Shown: positions 48,973 to 60,738 of the stretch, one piece after another
Layout of the letters: each line of letters begins with the position of its first letter
How positions within the stretch are numbered: position 1 is the stretch's first letter
Source: Leptopterna dolabrata
Taxonomy: Eukaryota; Arthropoda; Insecta; Hemiptera; Miridae
Assembly (NCBI GenBank): GCA_954871275.1
Contig: OX940979.1
Location: forward strand, 53,439,144 to 53,503,143
DNA: 64,000 nt
Direction: 5' to 3'
Made by a program: the position numbers and the translations under genes
The notes under the pieces: generated by a model
The model's database searches: none
Seen by the model: the letters and a program-made list of their open reading frames with translations, nothing else
What the model was told of the DNA's origin: nothing

Positions 48973-49672
48973 AGTTCCGTATGACCCCCCACTTTGAAGC
49001 GACAATTTCTAACACATTTTTCGGCAAAAAACAGTTTCCGAATAGCTGTTTTCTTGTCAGATGTGTTAGCCTCATTTGATTATCCATTTAGTAAATCCCG
49101 AAACAAGCTAATTTAAAAAAAAATCAAAAAATCGCCACCTTAGCACAGAAACATCCAAGTTCAAGAGCTATCGAATTCACAGCTGAAAAATCGTATCTCA
49201 GGAAGATCGGCTTCACTGAACGTTGACCTTATCAAAGCTTTGGCTTTCTTGTTCAGAGAACACGAAAGCAAAAAGAAAATAGTGTGAGAATTTAGTGTTT
49301 TTTTGGTGAAGTTTATGGGAAATGTAGAACTTCTTTGAAATGCGCTAATCTCCATTGCCATTGCTTCCTTTAACTCTCTGCTTGTCTCCTACTCCGTCAC
49401 CGGGTGTGGGGGGCCATTCGGAACTCTTCAGCAGGGAAATAGTTCCGTTGGCCCATTTTATTAAAAAGCTAATTTCGGTGTTATACTAAATGGGTAATCA
49501 AATGTGGCTACAGCATTTCAAATGACAATGAAATACACTATTCGAAACATTGTTTATTTTTTTAAAAGGTAGAGAAGTGTGGCAGAAATTGTCACTTGAA
49601 AGTGGGGGGCCATACCCCTTCATTGGTCTCAGCCCATTGGGGCGGTGGTTTCCAGTTTGAGAATTAGTGGTA
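48973..49672. mobile_element. hAT-like MITE, decayed
   Basis: CCGTATGACCCCCCACTTTG (48977-48996) is inversely matched by AAAGTGGGGGGCCATACC (49598-49615), with AATTTCT-type extension on both sides. The right side ends GTTTCCAGTTTGAGAATTAG, a worn hAT terminus. The left terminus is not clear. Confidence 0.35.
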
Positions 49673-49699
49673 TTAGACCACCCATTCCAACTTGTATAC

Positions 49700-50412
49700 G
49701 GTGTATTCCTCCTGGTTTATTATTTACCAGTATAGATGCATCTTCTGCGTAGGTCAGGTTCCCCCAGGAAAGCCCTAAATCGAGTACTGGAGCGGTCCAG
49801 GAATTACAGTTACATAAAAAGCAGTAAAAAATGGCAGAATTCATATGTAGTTCTGAAGGTAAATTGTTGACGTGGAGTGAAAAATCATTTCTGGTCCCAG
49901 CTGGGATTCGAACCTGCGACGTTCAGCATGTGATTCCAACGTCTAGCCCACTCAGCTACGGGGCCACACGGGTAAGAGGCACGTCATGTGTGCCGTTAAT
50001 CCAGGTTGATGCCTGCATACACGCTGCTCTTTGGAGCAAATTCAAAATTTTATGGCAACATCATAGAATGCTCCGGATGATCTAAAAAAAATCGGACTAT
50101 TGAAAAATGCGAGAAAACCCATACCTCAAAATACAATTTTCCGAGGTAGGGATACTCCGGATATCTCAACCCATATTTTTCGTCCCTTAGTGTTGAGCGA
50201 CAATAACGCCGAGCTTCGAGGACCAAACGGAACACCAAATTTCGTGGATTTTGGTTCATGGGAACTAAGTAAAAACCCGTGGACGGCGGACGGGCGGAAA
50301 TCTTTCTATTCGATATTGGTATTCTGTCCCTTGAAATGTGAACCATGAAATGAAATTTTGAGGGGGGGTTACATTATTTTGCATGGTCGATTCAAAGGTT
50401 CAATATTCCAGA
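49700..50412 (-). repeat. Family A, copy with tRNA-like insertion
   Basis: Starts GGTTTATTATTTACCAGTAT and carries AGGAAAGCCCTAAATCGAGT, the GTTGACGTGGAGTGAAAAA block, GCCGAGCTTCGAGGACCAAA, a GGACGGCGGACGGGCGG run and a left-end block to 50412. A tRNA-like sequence lies at 49892-49966. Confidence 0.6.
49892..49966 (-). other. tRNA-like sequence (tRNA relic or SINE head)
   Basis: On the minus strand there is a 75-nt tRNA-like stretch with an A-box-like TAGCTGAGTGGGC, a perfect B box GGTTCGAATCC, and near-complementary ends (GGCCCCG with TGGGACC). A T5 run follows about 8 nt after the end. The T-stem (GCAGG against CCCAG) and the D-stem do not pair well, so I call it a relic rather than a working tRNA gene. 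If folded as a tRNA the anticodon position reads CAC, but this is uncertain. Confidence 0.45.
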
Positions 50413-51254
50413 AGAAACAACAAACTAGATCATCCCCCTCACCCCCCCCCCCCCCCTTAAAAATTGACATATTTAGAATAAGTTGAATGGGAGAAGGTTG
50501 AGCGAAGTGGTAGATGATTATAATTGTTTTTTTATGGTGTCGTGGGTAAGCCGAGGGTGGGCCTGCGAGGTAATGAGCTACTCGTTGAGGTCTTTCTTTT
50601 CCACCTTCGCCATCCTCTCAACCCTTTACGCACCGGACATCATCCTCCACATCTTCAACCATCACTTAACTCGAGGTTAATTGTAGACTTTGTGAGGCGG
50701 TTTTGAACTCGACTACAAAGGGTAGCCGAGTGACGGTTAAAACTACTTAGGAAAGCGTCGTTAAGCATTGTAAAAACACGATCGGGATGTTTGTCCTTTC
50801 TCCTCTCCATAGCCTCACCACGTCGTGCCTGTGCCACCCAAAATCTCCTGAATAGCAGAATCATGACGTACGTCCATGATGTCTCATAGAACATTATTTA
50901 TGCCCAGTTCGATGTATTCGATAATGACGTAAAGAATCCCACTACTTACTGCTAGGTATTCGATTAATCAAATATTTAAGTAGGTCTTCACTATTGGTTA
51001 GTACGAGTTCGATTGAGATAGAGAAAGATCGATGGTTCTGCGTATCGGAAGTACTCGGAAGGCGTTTGTCCCCCACTGTTAGGTATCTCTTGAACTTGTC
51101 TTCTAATTCTACTATTTCATTTGTTCAAATTAACAGTTCACCTATCAGAAGCGTTCGGTGGTGTTCCCGAATATTGTCTCAAGGCATGACTTGAGAACCT
51201 GAGAAGTTGAAAATTTAGAAAATTTTGTCGTGGCACTTACTACTAGTATAGAAA
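50413..51254. other. No gene seen
   Basis: Contains a poly-C run (50441-50457). No domain or RNA gene. Confidence 0.4.
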
Positions 51255-51774
51255 TAAAACGCTGCAAATTATCACAAACGGTTTATTATTTCTCTGTTGG
51301 TGGCGTAGATTTTAGAGACATTTCCCTTTGGCGTAGATCACTGTTTTCTGTGCTCAGTAACGGTCCGGCCCAAATGGAGCCTGTTTGCGAAAGAACGACG
51401 ATTTTAGAACAAATTTAAGGAAAATTTAAGGCTGAGACTTTTTTATAACCTCAGTTCTTCGCCCGTTGGTCAAAATCGACTTCATATTCGGTCTCCTCGC
51501 CCTAAAAAACATGGAAAACGCTTATTTTACTGAAACGCAATAAAAACCCTATTTGTACGCCCATAACACCCTTGGGTATTGTCCCGATAAGGCTGTAAAA
51601 TTTCGGAACACAACTAGGGCCCAGATGTGGATGGCACGGCGGACGGAATTTGAATTTTTGGAATCTACGCACCTTGAAACGCACTTAATAGAAAAAATTT
51701 TAGGGGGTGTTCAAAAATTGTTTTGTTCTGAGAGTATGAATGGGTGTACTATTCACAGAATAATAAACCAAAAA
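51255..51774 (-). repeat. A/B chimeric repeat
   Basis: One end is family A (AAAACGCTGCAAATTATC, ACGGTTTATTATTTC, GCGTAGATCACTGTTTTCTG) and the other is family B (ACTATTCACAGAATAATAAA preceded by the CTTGAAACG and GGACGGAATTTG blocks). The possible 5-bp duplication ATAGA lies just outside both ends. The mosaic shows the two families share a mobilisation system or recombine. Confidence 0.7.
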
Positions 51775-53164
51775 TAGATTGTCACAATTAAACCTTAATT
51801 AAAAATAATAACCAATATATGATTTTGATTAGTTATTATAATATAAAATCTGACCACATTTGGGATAGAATTCGGCCGTACGATTCAAAATGTCCAGTCA
51901 CTTTTTTCCGTTTTTTAAAACCGTTTTCAAAATGTTTACACACAAATTTTGGCACAATTTATTATGAAAATCGTGTTATTTTCTACTGTTTTGGGATGAG
52001 GATTCACATGGATAAGATATTTCTCATAATTTTAATCTGACAATTTTAACTTTCTCTGGTATTTATGACGCTTGATTTGCTTTATATTTGTACTGCTCAT
52101 TCATGCGATAGCATTCTTCGTAGCATTACTTCTTTGAAATTAATTTTTGAGTTTCCCACGGTCAACTACAGATATCCGCATTTTACATTATGTGTGACTA
52201 ATAATTGTTAACGGATTGTCAATCATCTCGGGACCGTAATAAAGCCGTGTCTGAGGGTTATTGAGTCAGCCTTTCCCTCATTTGAAGTCAAGGAAAATTA
52301 ATAAAATTAGAAAGTACTGAATGGTGATTGTATGAATTGAAACTGTACATCGGGTTATTTTATTAATAAAGAAAGCTACTGTTATCAACCGAATTCAATA
52401 TGCATGGGGTAGCGAAAAATATGAATGAATTCGTTCTCAAGGGAGCTTAAATTGAAAGAATAGTGTCGGGGGGTTGTCCAAGAAATACTAGCGTCCCTTT
52501 ATTTTTCGTATGAATTATTGGCTAGAAATACTGGCATCCCTTTATTTTTCATATGAATTATTGTCGACTCATGTGTTGGTTGGGCAGGTGATACCTTGGC
52601 GATTCTAAGTAGGAGACTTCGTAGACTTTGAGGGTCATCTTAAGGGGCGCAACAGGAATTACAATTCCGAATCAATGATTGTTGTAGTAAATTTATTAGT
52701 GTTAAATTTGGAATCTTTGTTTTTATCAAGAGAGAGGACTGGGCGTTTTCCCGATCATCAATAAAGCCATCTCTTCTGCTTCTCATAACAACCGTGGGGT
52801 TTGTTTTCTCGAGCCCAAGAGAAACTTATTTACATTTTCGTCTGTCTGGTGTATATTTCGAAAATCTCGCCCGCCTCTTTTAACACTAATCAACGTTTGC
52901 CACCCGAATAGTCCACGTTATTGTTCTGAGTCGGAGCAAGTGATTTGTGTCGACCCGTCTGAGTGACATAGACGTTCAATACCTCGAACGGACGTAGACG
53001 GTATCTGATAATTGTACATAGTATACTTCAGCAATATACAGAAACCCCTTTCCTTATTTCGTATACAACAGGTACGTACGCGTAGGTACGATTTTTGGAG
53101 GCTGGTCTTCTCATTAATGACTGATTCCACATGCATGGTAGGTATACGGTAGCGCTCGCATCTC
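51775..53164. other. No gene seen
   Basis: AT-rich unique sequence. A 40-bp near-repeat (TCCCTTTATTTTTC..ATGAATTATTG) occurs twice at 52493-52563. Confidence 0.4.
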
Positions 53165-53835
53165 AAAGTGTAGGTAATATAGGATTTGGCTTTTTATTGA
53201 AACGTGTACCAAATGAATGTCTTACCAAATGAATTAAACCTTTTCCCAATTGAATTAGACCTTTTACCTTTTCAATTAAACCTCATGCTATAAAATTGAT
53301 GTGGAAAGAAGAAGCACGTCATAAACTGGTATAAATCGGACCCTGGCATCATTTGTTACATGTCAATATATTCTGAGAGATAATTGAAATCGACAAAATT
53401 TGTCCATTGCCTTCTCTCTCAGCCGGTATTGATACGTTTACTCGAGACGCTGTTTACTCGAGATCAGAATACCTACTTTTCTGTGCCTCGAATGAAAATC
53501 AAACAAAAATCAATGAAATCGAATCAGTTGCAATGGACAAATTTGGTCAATTGCACTATCTCTCGGAAGGTATTGCCACGTTAGGCAACAAAGAGTTACC
53601 TACCGATTTCTACCAGTTTATGACGTAATTTTTCTTTCCATATCAGTTTTTTTCGCATGAAGTTTGATTGAAAAGGAAAAAGGTTTAATTCATTTGCAAA
53701 ATGTTTAATTAATATGGCAATAGGTTAAATTCGTTTGTCAAAAGGTTGAATTCATTTGGCGAAAGGTTCAATCCATTTGGGAAAAGGTTTAATTAAAAAA
53801 GCAAATCCTGTATACCAATATAGGATGGAGACGCA
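53165..53835. mobile_element. Foldback element with repeated termini
   Basis: The arms (about 53165-53410 and 53525-53835) are inverted copies. The outer parts start GGATTTGGCTTTTTATTGAA and end TTAAAAAAGCAAATCCTGTA. They contain tandem 20-22-bp units of the AAAGGTTTAATTCATTTGG type: three on the left, five to six on the right. The inner parts share ACGTCATAAACTGGTA and GACAAATTTGTCCATTG. The loop (about 53410-53525) has TTTACTCGAGA twice. This is the architecture of Foldback-type elements, where arms are built of subrepeats. No coding. Confidence 0.75.
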
Positions 53836-56800
53836 AAAAGCTACTGCAGTTTGCACTGTCAATCATCAGTCACTCCAGCGTTATCGTTTCTCCCTCGAAT
53901 TTCAGCCAAGAAACTAGTCCATTTGTCTGTCTCCCGTTGAGTCATAACTCAAGTTTTGACTTTAAAGCAGAAATTGCGGAAATACGAGAGGGTATCCGTC
54001 GGTTTGTTTCAAAAACGGAACGTCTGCCTGAGGGCTCGTCTAGGAAGGAATCTTAGCATTATCAACAATTAAACCCCGCCCGCTCCAGACCACTTATGCC
54101 CCTCGACTCAGTGATTACCAACCTCTTTCTTTTGACAGCTTTAATAACTCCTACCCTCGTACATCCCCTAGTGAAAACAACGCCATATATTTCGAAACCT
54201 GGCAATAAACCTGAGAAAAAACGTACCTTCAGAGGGTTTTTCTCGTTGAATTTTGTCGAAAAAAATATTTTTGCTCCCGTCAGATGATTATTTCGCCCTC
54301 TTGATCCAGTATACCACCTGCTTTGAAGGAGTTACGAGTTGGGGTCTTGGACCAATTTTCATTCTTCGGACCACATTCGAGAACCGATCATTTTTTTTCT
54401 TCTTTTGCGTTAACTTGTGGGTGTGGGGATGCGGTGCAACGGAACTTTTCGCCATACCTTTACCCAACTTTACGTCCGTCAAAATGATGAATTGTTTCAT
54501 ATTTTCAAAAATTTCAGTCAAGCCGTATGACCTAACGAGCGAGTTTCTGAAGAAACGTACGACTACAAACCCAAACCGCCAGATACTCGATATTCAATAA
54601 TTTTTTTACGATTCTTGTATCATTAAAACTCATGTTATGGTTTAGTGGTAATTATTATTTAAGCCAAATGGGAATAACTGCTGATACCCGGAGGAAATCA
54701 TTTCTTGGTACATTTCAAACTACTTTTTTGTTCAGACCATCTTTTTACCTAATGAATGGGTTTGAAAATTACTGTCGATCCCATTGTAATACCGATGCGT
54801 GTATTCGCGAAAGTAATTCTACAATGATTTATTGTTGTACATGCAAGATGCCTACTACATAGGTACATAGGTTGCTTAGGTCGTAAATAATTACCAAATT
54901 ACCATGCTGATGATTAAAAAAATACCAAGTATAGTCCTACTGCATCACTAAATACCTGATATGCAATGTAGAGTTAGTCTTTTTTTTTCCTACAAAAAAT
55001 ACCAAGAATGACCAAGAAGTGCGGTTATTGATTTATTTACTTTGCAATTCATATTAACCAAATTTTTAGTCTGCAGAGATACGTTTTCGAACATTTCAAA
55101 GCCCTCCTAACTTCTAACGTCATTAGTCGACAAGAAAGTAGATAGATATAATATATTATAGCCCTTATCGTTTACCGAAGCAGATCCGTTCTCTGTTGAA
55201 AAGAAATTGCCCCTCTTTCCACCTTCGAATAATCGAGTCGATCAGAGCGGTGATCCAGGATCTTTTTTTCCACGGAGTTATTGAGTAAAAGGGAACTGTT
55301 TACGTGCGTGACTTCCGAATGGTTTCTTCTATTCAGGCACGCGAGCGGGTTATTTGGTGGGTGAGCAGTACGGATTTGTGAATGTGTGTTGCATAACTAC
55401 GTGTTTTCAAGGCTAAGTGTGGGCTTGAGTTTAGTACTGATGTCCTTACGATGTGATTGTTGATGCTGATGTTTGGTCGAGTGCTGATTTTATAGTACGC
55501 TAATGACTGCCTGGTTGGTAGGTATGTTACTAGCAAAATGGATTCAAAATTCTCCAAATCTAAAACGTAGGTATTTGATTTGAACAAAAATGTACTAGAA
55601 TTGTTGAAACAATATTGTTTCCGACAGTATTAAAATGTACGATGAACATGTTTTTGAACTCCCTGTATACTCAAAATGTCTTGAGATGTCTAATGAGAAT
55701 ACACACGTTCATTTGGAGGGCGAGGGACACTAAAATAGACTTGCGGGGAGCCAATAACCTGAGTCGGTTAGAATATGAAAGGGTGGCAGTGGAGGGGGGG
55801 GGGGGGAGGCCAAGGTCCTAAGTCTGAAATCTGATCGGTCATAATTTTATTGAACTCGTGGGCGAACATGTTCGAGTCGAATGCCCAACTGGGAGTTGAA
55901 ATATGAACAAGGGATTTTCCGCCAAGAGAAAAAAAAAATTATTTGAAACGCAAATTGTTAAAATTGGTCCATGTCCAGCCGGCAGCAGACGAAGCCCACG
56001 AGGTAGCTTTGTGGATGAACGACGTGGTATTATTCAGCTATTCCTCAGTCTTTCCAATTGTGTTTATATAACGACAATACTTGGGTCATAATGTGAAAAC
56101 ATCGGAAAACACCATATTCAAGCAGAAGTACGTATTCTAAAATGTTGGAATTATATTTTGTAGCAGGTACACTTCTGCCTCGAAGTAAAGTTGACCTGAG
56201 GAGGTGAGAATTTTGGCTAGTGGAAACCCTGCAAGGGAACGTCCATATACCCTCCGAATCCCATGCTTCGTGGCTTTGAGTTTTCTTACAACCCTGTTAC
56301 TTCTGCTTGTTGTTTGTTAGCGCTAAAGATGTAAATCCATATTGTCCGCTGCCTTTGCTAATTAACCACAACCAGTGGAGAGGATCCCTGTTTCCAGTTA
56401 ACGCCCCATTTCCACTCGGCGTGGAAATGAATTCCCAAATGATTCATCAAACCCACTCATCGGTTTTGCCTTCTTATTTTCTCGGATTGGGCACTTCAAA
56501 CTAGATATTTAATTTTACTCTGTGCCCATTAAAGGGACTTTGAGCTGCGCTGATCTAGCTTTAATAGAGTTGGACTTCTTTCCTAATTACTGTTTACTCT
56601 TCTGTTTACTGCCAGTGTTAATAGCCGGTGGCCAGCTCGCGAGGTGCATCCTTCCTGGACTGCAAAAACCGTTGGATTTCACTTGCATTCTTTTTTCCCT
56701 GGAGGAAACTAAATTCTCAAATATCTCAAGAATTTTTCCGATTTATCCGTTGATCTCGCATCAACTCCTGTATAACGTATTCCACTTTTTTAAATGTAAC

Positions 56801-56866
56801 ATTTTTTTCGTGTTATTTTACATGTTGTTATAATACGATTGTATATACCTAATATTTCGTTTTCAG
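53836..56866. other. No gene supported; possible intron upstream of the exon
   Basis: Unique sequence with frames up to 115 aa lacking domains. A G-run lies at 55793-55806. If the exon at 56867 is real, this is 5' intron or promoter of that gene, but I cannot place an upstream exon. Confidence 0.35.
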
Positions 56867-56968
56867 GGCGGAGACGTGGATTGGTGAGGCGGTTGACAGC
56901 CGCTATGCGCTCATCGTTTATCCCCTGTATTTTCCTAGTAATTAATACCTTCGCGCTGCCGTTAGTAG
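56867..56968 (+). CDS. Candidate first coding exon with signal peptide
   Basis: Exon bounded by an acceptor (pyrimidine-rich TATTTCGTTTTCAG, branch-like CCTAAT about 15 nt upstream) and a consensus donor GTAG|GTAAGT at 56965-56974. An ATG at 56905-56907 (G at -3) opens 21 codons plus one base, so the intron is phase 1. The peptide starts MRSSFIPCIFLV and continues to ALPLV: a charged N-terminus, a hydrophobic core and a small-residue C-region, as in a secretory signal. The frame stays open upstream to the acceptor, so the ATG may not be the true start. The gene would continue to the right, but I could not identify the next exon. Protein unknown. Confidence 0.5.
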
Positions 56969-58864
56969 GTAAGTCTTTTTTCAAATCTTTTATTTCCACA
57001 CCTACCTAATGTAATGAGAAAATTGTAGCGTTGTATTAGTGTTTATGGTGCTGGGGGTTATATTACCATTCTGTACCTACCAAATTCATTTTTAATGATC
57101 GCAAGTTGTACGTACAGCACCAAAACCTATCGTTTACTCTTATAACGCCTAACCTCTTACTTGAAAAGATAATTTTACTCGATAAAAGGGAAGTTTAATG
57201 TTCTGGAAACAGGGGATAAATCTTCCCAATAGCTTATCTCCCGAGTATTGTTTAGTTGTTCACTGACTTGAAATCGCTTCTTTAGATTGCCCCTTTCTTC
57301 TCGATGTAAACCGATTTTTCCTAGTTGTTTCTGTTCCTTCTACTTCCTGACACGGCAGCATGATAATATCGCTCTATTCTACTGAAAACATCTTGGTAGT
57401 TACACCTCGTCTCTTGAATCGACTTTCAAGCGTTTCAGCTGGATATCAGGTACAATGTATGCTATTTTATAGCAGAAGCATCCGTTTTGTTTATAGGATT
57501 CTCTTGTATTTGAAGCAAAAATCAGTCTAGCAAACAACCAAATATCACCCTTTCGACGAAGGGCCTAACTGATGTATTACCTTTAAAACGCCGTAGCTCT
57601 TTCCACACGCATAAAACAATCTCTGGGTATCTAATGTCAGAATGCCATGCTTCCGCCTTCCTCAGATATTATTTGTGGCCTGGAAATCATCCCTCCCTCC
57701 TCTCTCTTTCTTCTGCGGTGTCGTTACTTCCCTTGAACCATCCTCACAGTTATACATAAATAACACCGTGAGAAATTATTATAAGGAAGACAGAACCCGT
57801 CAAGAGTCGGCCCTGTGTCTTTAGCTTGAAGGTGCCATGCTTGGAGTCTGCTACCTACCACGATCACAGTTCATGAATAGTACAGTGACCACAGCATGAC
57901 CGTTATGAGCGAATTTACGAAGCAGCTTTCCTATTCAACATTCAACAAATTCAGTCAATTACGGCATTTAGAATCCTATGATAATTTTGATGTGTTTTTA
58001 GCTATTTTTATAGCTGCCCTGTTGTTCTTTGACATCGGTGATTTTCTTCCCACCCATTTTGGCCATACTTCAAGGGGATTTGGAGGTTAAAATTTACTAA
58101 TATCTCATTGTTGTTCTACCGAATTATCTTCAATCTGTACGGTGGACTACTCGTAGGGCTATACGATGATTATGATGCACTGATAGGCTCTTGCTCTACT
58201 AAATAGGTTTTTCATTACTGCATGTCAGCGTACCCAAATCCGATTGCGTTCCAAGGTACCTGCGTTAAAACTACTACAAGATACAGGATTTCGCTAATCG
58301 GATTTCTCGATCTTCACTTGACACGTGTTGGGCCAGTCGAAATCCTGCCAAGGGGGAATCCCTCCCGTGATTATCTTCGGTGTAATTACCCGGTCGTTAT
58401 GGGACGCCCCGGCGATAACCATCAAAACTCCCAGGTCTTGTCCCGTCAGCGTCATTTCTTTTGTTTACTTTCTCGTTCGCCTCCTTCCGACTTCCTGAAT
58501 CAGTACGGAAATCGATGAGGGGTTTACCTTTGTGTTTGTGCTTATTCCACTGTTGACGTGCGCGTGTGTTGGTCACCTGGCGAACCCTGCGGTTTGACTT
58601 GTTCAGGGCTTCCGACTCATCTACAGCTTCGTTCTCGTGAGACACCCGCTGACGCCCTTCTAATCCTCTACTTGGACCTTGAAACATAACTCTTCCCGCT
58701 AATCCTCGTAATATTGTTAATCCTTATTCCCAGCTCGGTTCTCCTCGTTGACTCCCAATAGGTAACTCATCAAGAGTTGATACGCATTAAGTTGTCTCTC
58801 TGTTTCATGGTGTGGTTAGATTAATTCAGGTGTAATAGCTGCCAATACTCCCCCCCCCCCCCCC
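56969..58864. other. Intron candidate; no further exon supported
   Basis: Unique sequence. A piece at 57882-57915 (GACCACAGCATGACCG with GAGCGAATTTACGAAG) resembles the left end of repeat C. The poly-C run at 58850-58868 is 19 nt. Confidence 0.35.
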
Positions 58865-59570
58865 CCCCAGGAAAGCCCTAAATCGAGTAGGTGCTGGAGC
58901 CACCCAGGGAATTACTGTTTCAGAACTAATATGAGGTAGATTCAAGAATTCTGTAGATTCAAGAATTCTGTAAGTATTATTTATCGTTATTCATGAAGCA
59001 TAACGTTCCTTCAAGTTACAAAAGTAGGTTCCTATAAAAAAAATCCAAAATAACCATCATTCTTCAAATGAAATAATATCGCGGAACAACCAACTCGATT
59101 TCGTGTAGCGATACGTGGTTATAATCAGGTGTTCCCTAGTAGTGATATTATGTGGGCTGGATATACCGTTTGATTCACGATCATGTTGACGAAGCTTTTC
59201 GGTGGAACTTCAGAGCCATACTGTAAACGAACAGCTGGACTTGGAAGGCTCCGGATGGTCTCAAAAAATTCCTCACCTCGAGATCAATTTAAAAACTTGA
59301 AAAATCCGGCATAGGGGCATTGTACGACCAGCCGTTCGTTTGCACCGAAAAGCTTCGTCGACACGATCGTGAATGAAACGGTATAAATCCGGTCCAGATG
59401 GCTCTTCCGGGTTTTTTGATAGGTACTTTCGCAACTTGAACCAACGTTATACTTCATGAATAACAACAAATAATTTATGATCGAATTATTGAATCATGCT
59501 CATTTTTATGAAGCTGTAATTCCCGGGCCGGCTCCAGTACTCGATTTAGGGCTTCCCTGGGGGGAGCACG
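58865..59570. mobile_element. Foldback version of family A
   Basis: The left arm begins AGGAAAGCCCTAAATCGAGT and the right arm ends ACTCGATTTAGGGCTTCCCT. Inner blocks pair too: TTCATGAAGCATAACGTTCC with GAACCAACGTTATACTTCAT, and GACGAAGCTTTTCGGTG with CACCGAAAAGCTTCGTC. The left arm has about 110 bp more (AACAACCAACTCGATTTCGT region). The centre is near 59255-59290. Confidence 0.7.
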
Positions 59571-59790
59571 AGGGTAGGTATTGACCACAGAAAACAATGA
59601 TCTCCGCAGAAGGGGCAGCTTCACAGGTAAATGGTAAACCGTTGTGTAATAATTTGCTGCGTTTTTTGGATTCTTTACTTTGAAACGGAAACCATCAAAT
59701 GTTTGGGGGGTGGGGAGGGGGGGTTAAAAAAAAAAAATTCCATGCTCTGTTGGAAAGGTTCATTATTGAAAAAATAAGCAAATATGAGCT
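59571..59790 (-). repeat. Family A end fragments
   Basis: Contains GTAAACCGTTGTGTAATAAT with TTTGCTGCGTTTTTTGG, and a left-end block with a G-run (59705-59727), closing at GGTTCATTATTG. Rearranged order compared with the long copies. Confidence 0.55.
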
Positions 59791-60738
59791 GGTATGATTG
59801 ATGGGAGTCAGAAACTCTCTTAGCCTATTTATCTTCCGGTAAACGTTGGAAATTCATCCGCTCCACTTTTCAGCAAACTTATCTACCACAAAACCTTTGC
59901 TTCCGAGGAAAGTGTTTTTTAAACATAGATCAATATGAACGAGAAGGCAGGTCGGCGAACTTTTAGGGTCATAAAGTAAAAGAGACGACCCCCCTCAGTC
60001 GGGTGAGATTCCCGGTCCCTAAAGTTCAACCTAAAGTTATCTGTAGGGCTCGAGCCGAGTTGAATGCCAGGAGGGACCGAACGGAATTTCAGCCGTCGCC
60101 GCGACGTCGCGTGTCTACGCGTCGTAATCGCAACGGCGGAATTTAAAAAAAAAAAGAAGAAAAAACCCGAGCTCATCTTACGAGGTGATTTTCTCCGGAG
60201 GGAGGAGACCGTTTTCATTTGAGGGTAGCGAGAAAATTGAATTATCATCAAACACTTCCCCGGAGGATGCGTGACAAGGAGGAATAGCGTTCTGATTTCA
60301 CTTGGAGCACAACAGTGTGGAGTAACGAGACGATACGTCAAGTCAGCATGAGAGGAGAATTAGGAAATATATTTGAGGTGGGCTATTCCTAATTTACACT
60401 ATGTACAACACTTTCTAATCCTTGATACATATATTATATATATACAACAGATCCATATTAACATATGAAATTAGATCTCATTCGTGTTTATTTTAGCAAA
60501 TTTCATGTAGCATTACCATCAAGAGCGAATCATCAAAGTAGTGACTCCTCAGTCTACTCTTCAAGTATCCATAATCCGCAGTTCTTAACCATGAAAAACT
60601 CCGAATTGAGCAATTTATTGCCGTCTAAACTCTATTTTTTTGTTTTTAAAATGGTTATTCATTTTGTAGATTTACCAGATCGTTTATTTTTGAGTGTTCA
60701 ACTAAAGTTAACCTGCCTTTTCAGATTTCGACATCTAT
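59791..60738. other. No gene supported
   Basis: A CpG-rich patch at 60040-60135 (GCCGCGACGTCGCG) is followed by an A-run. A 140-aa minus frame (60341-59919) has no recognisable domain. Confidence 0.35.

Noticed and set aside
53384..53628. Two overlapping frames with similar peptides
   Set aside because: Both fall in the loop and inner arms of the foldback element.
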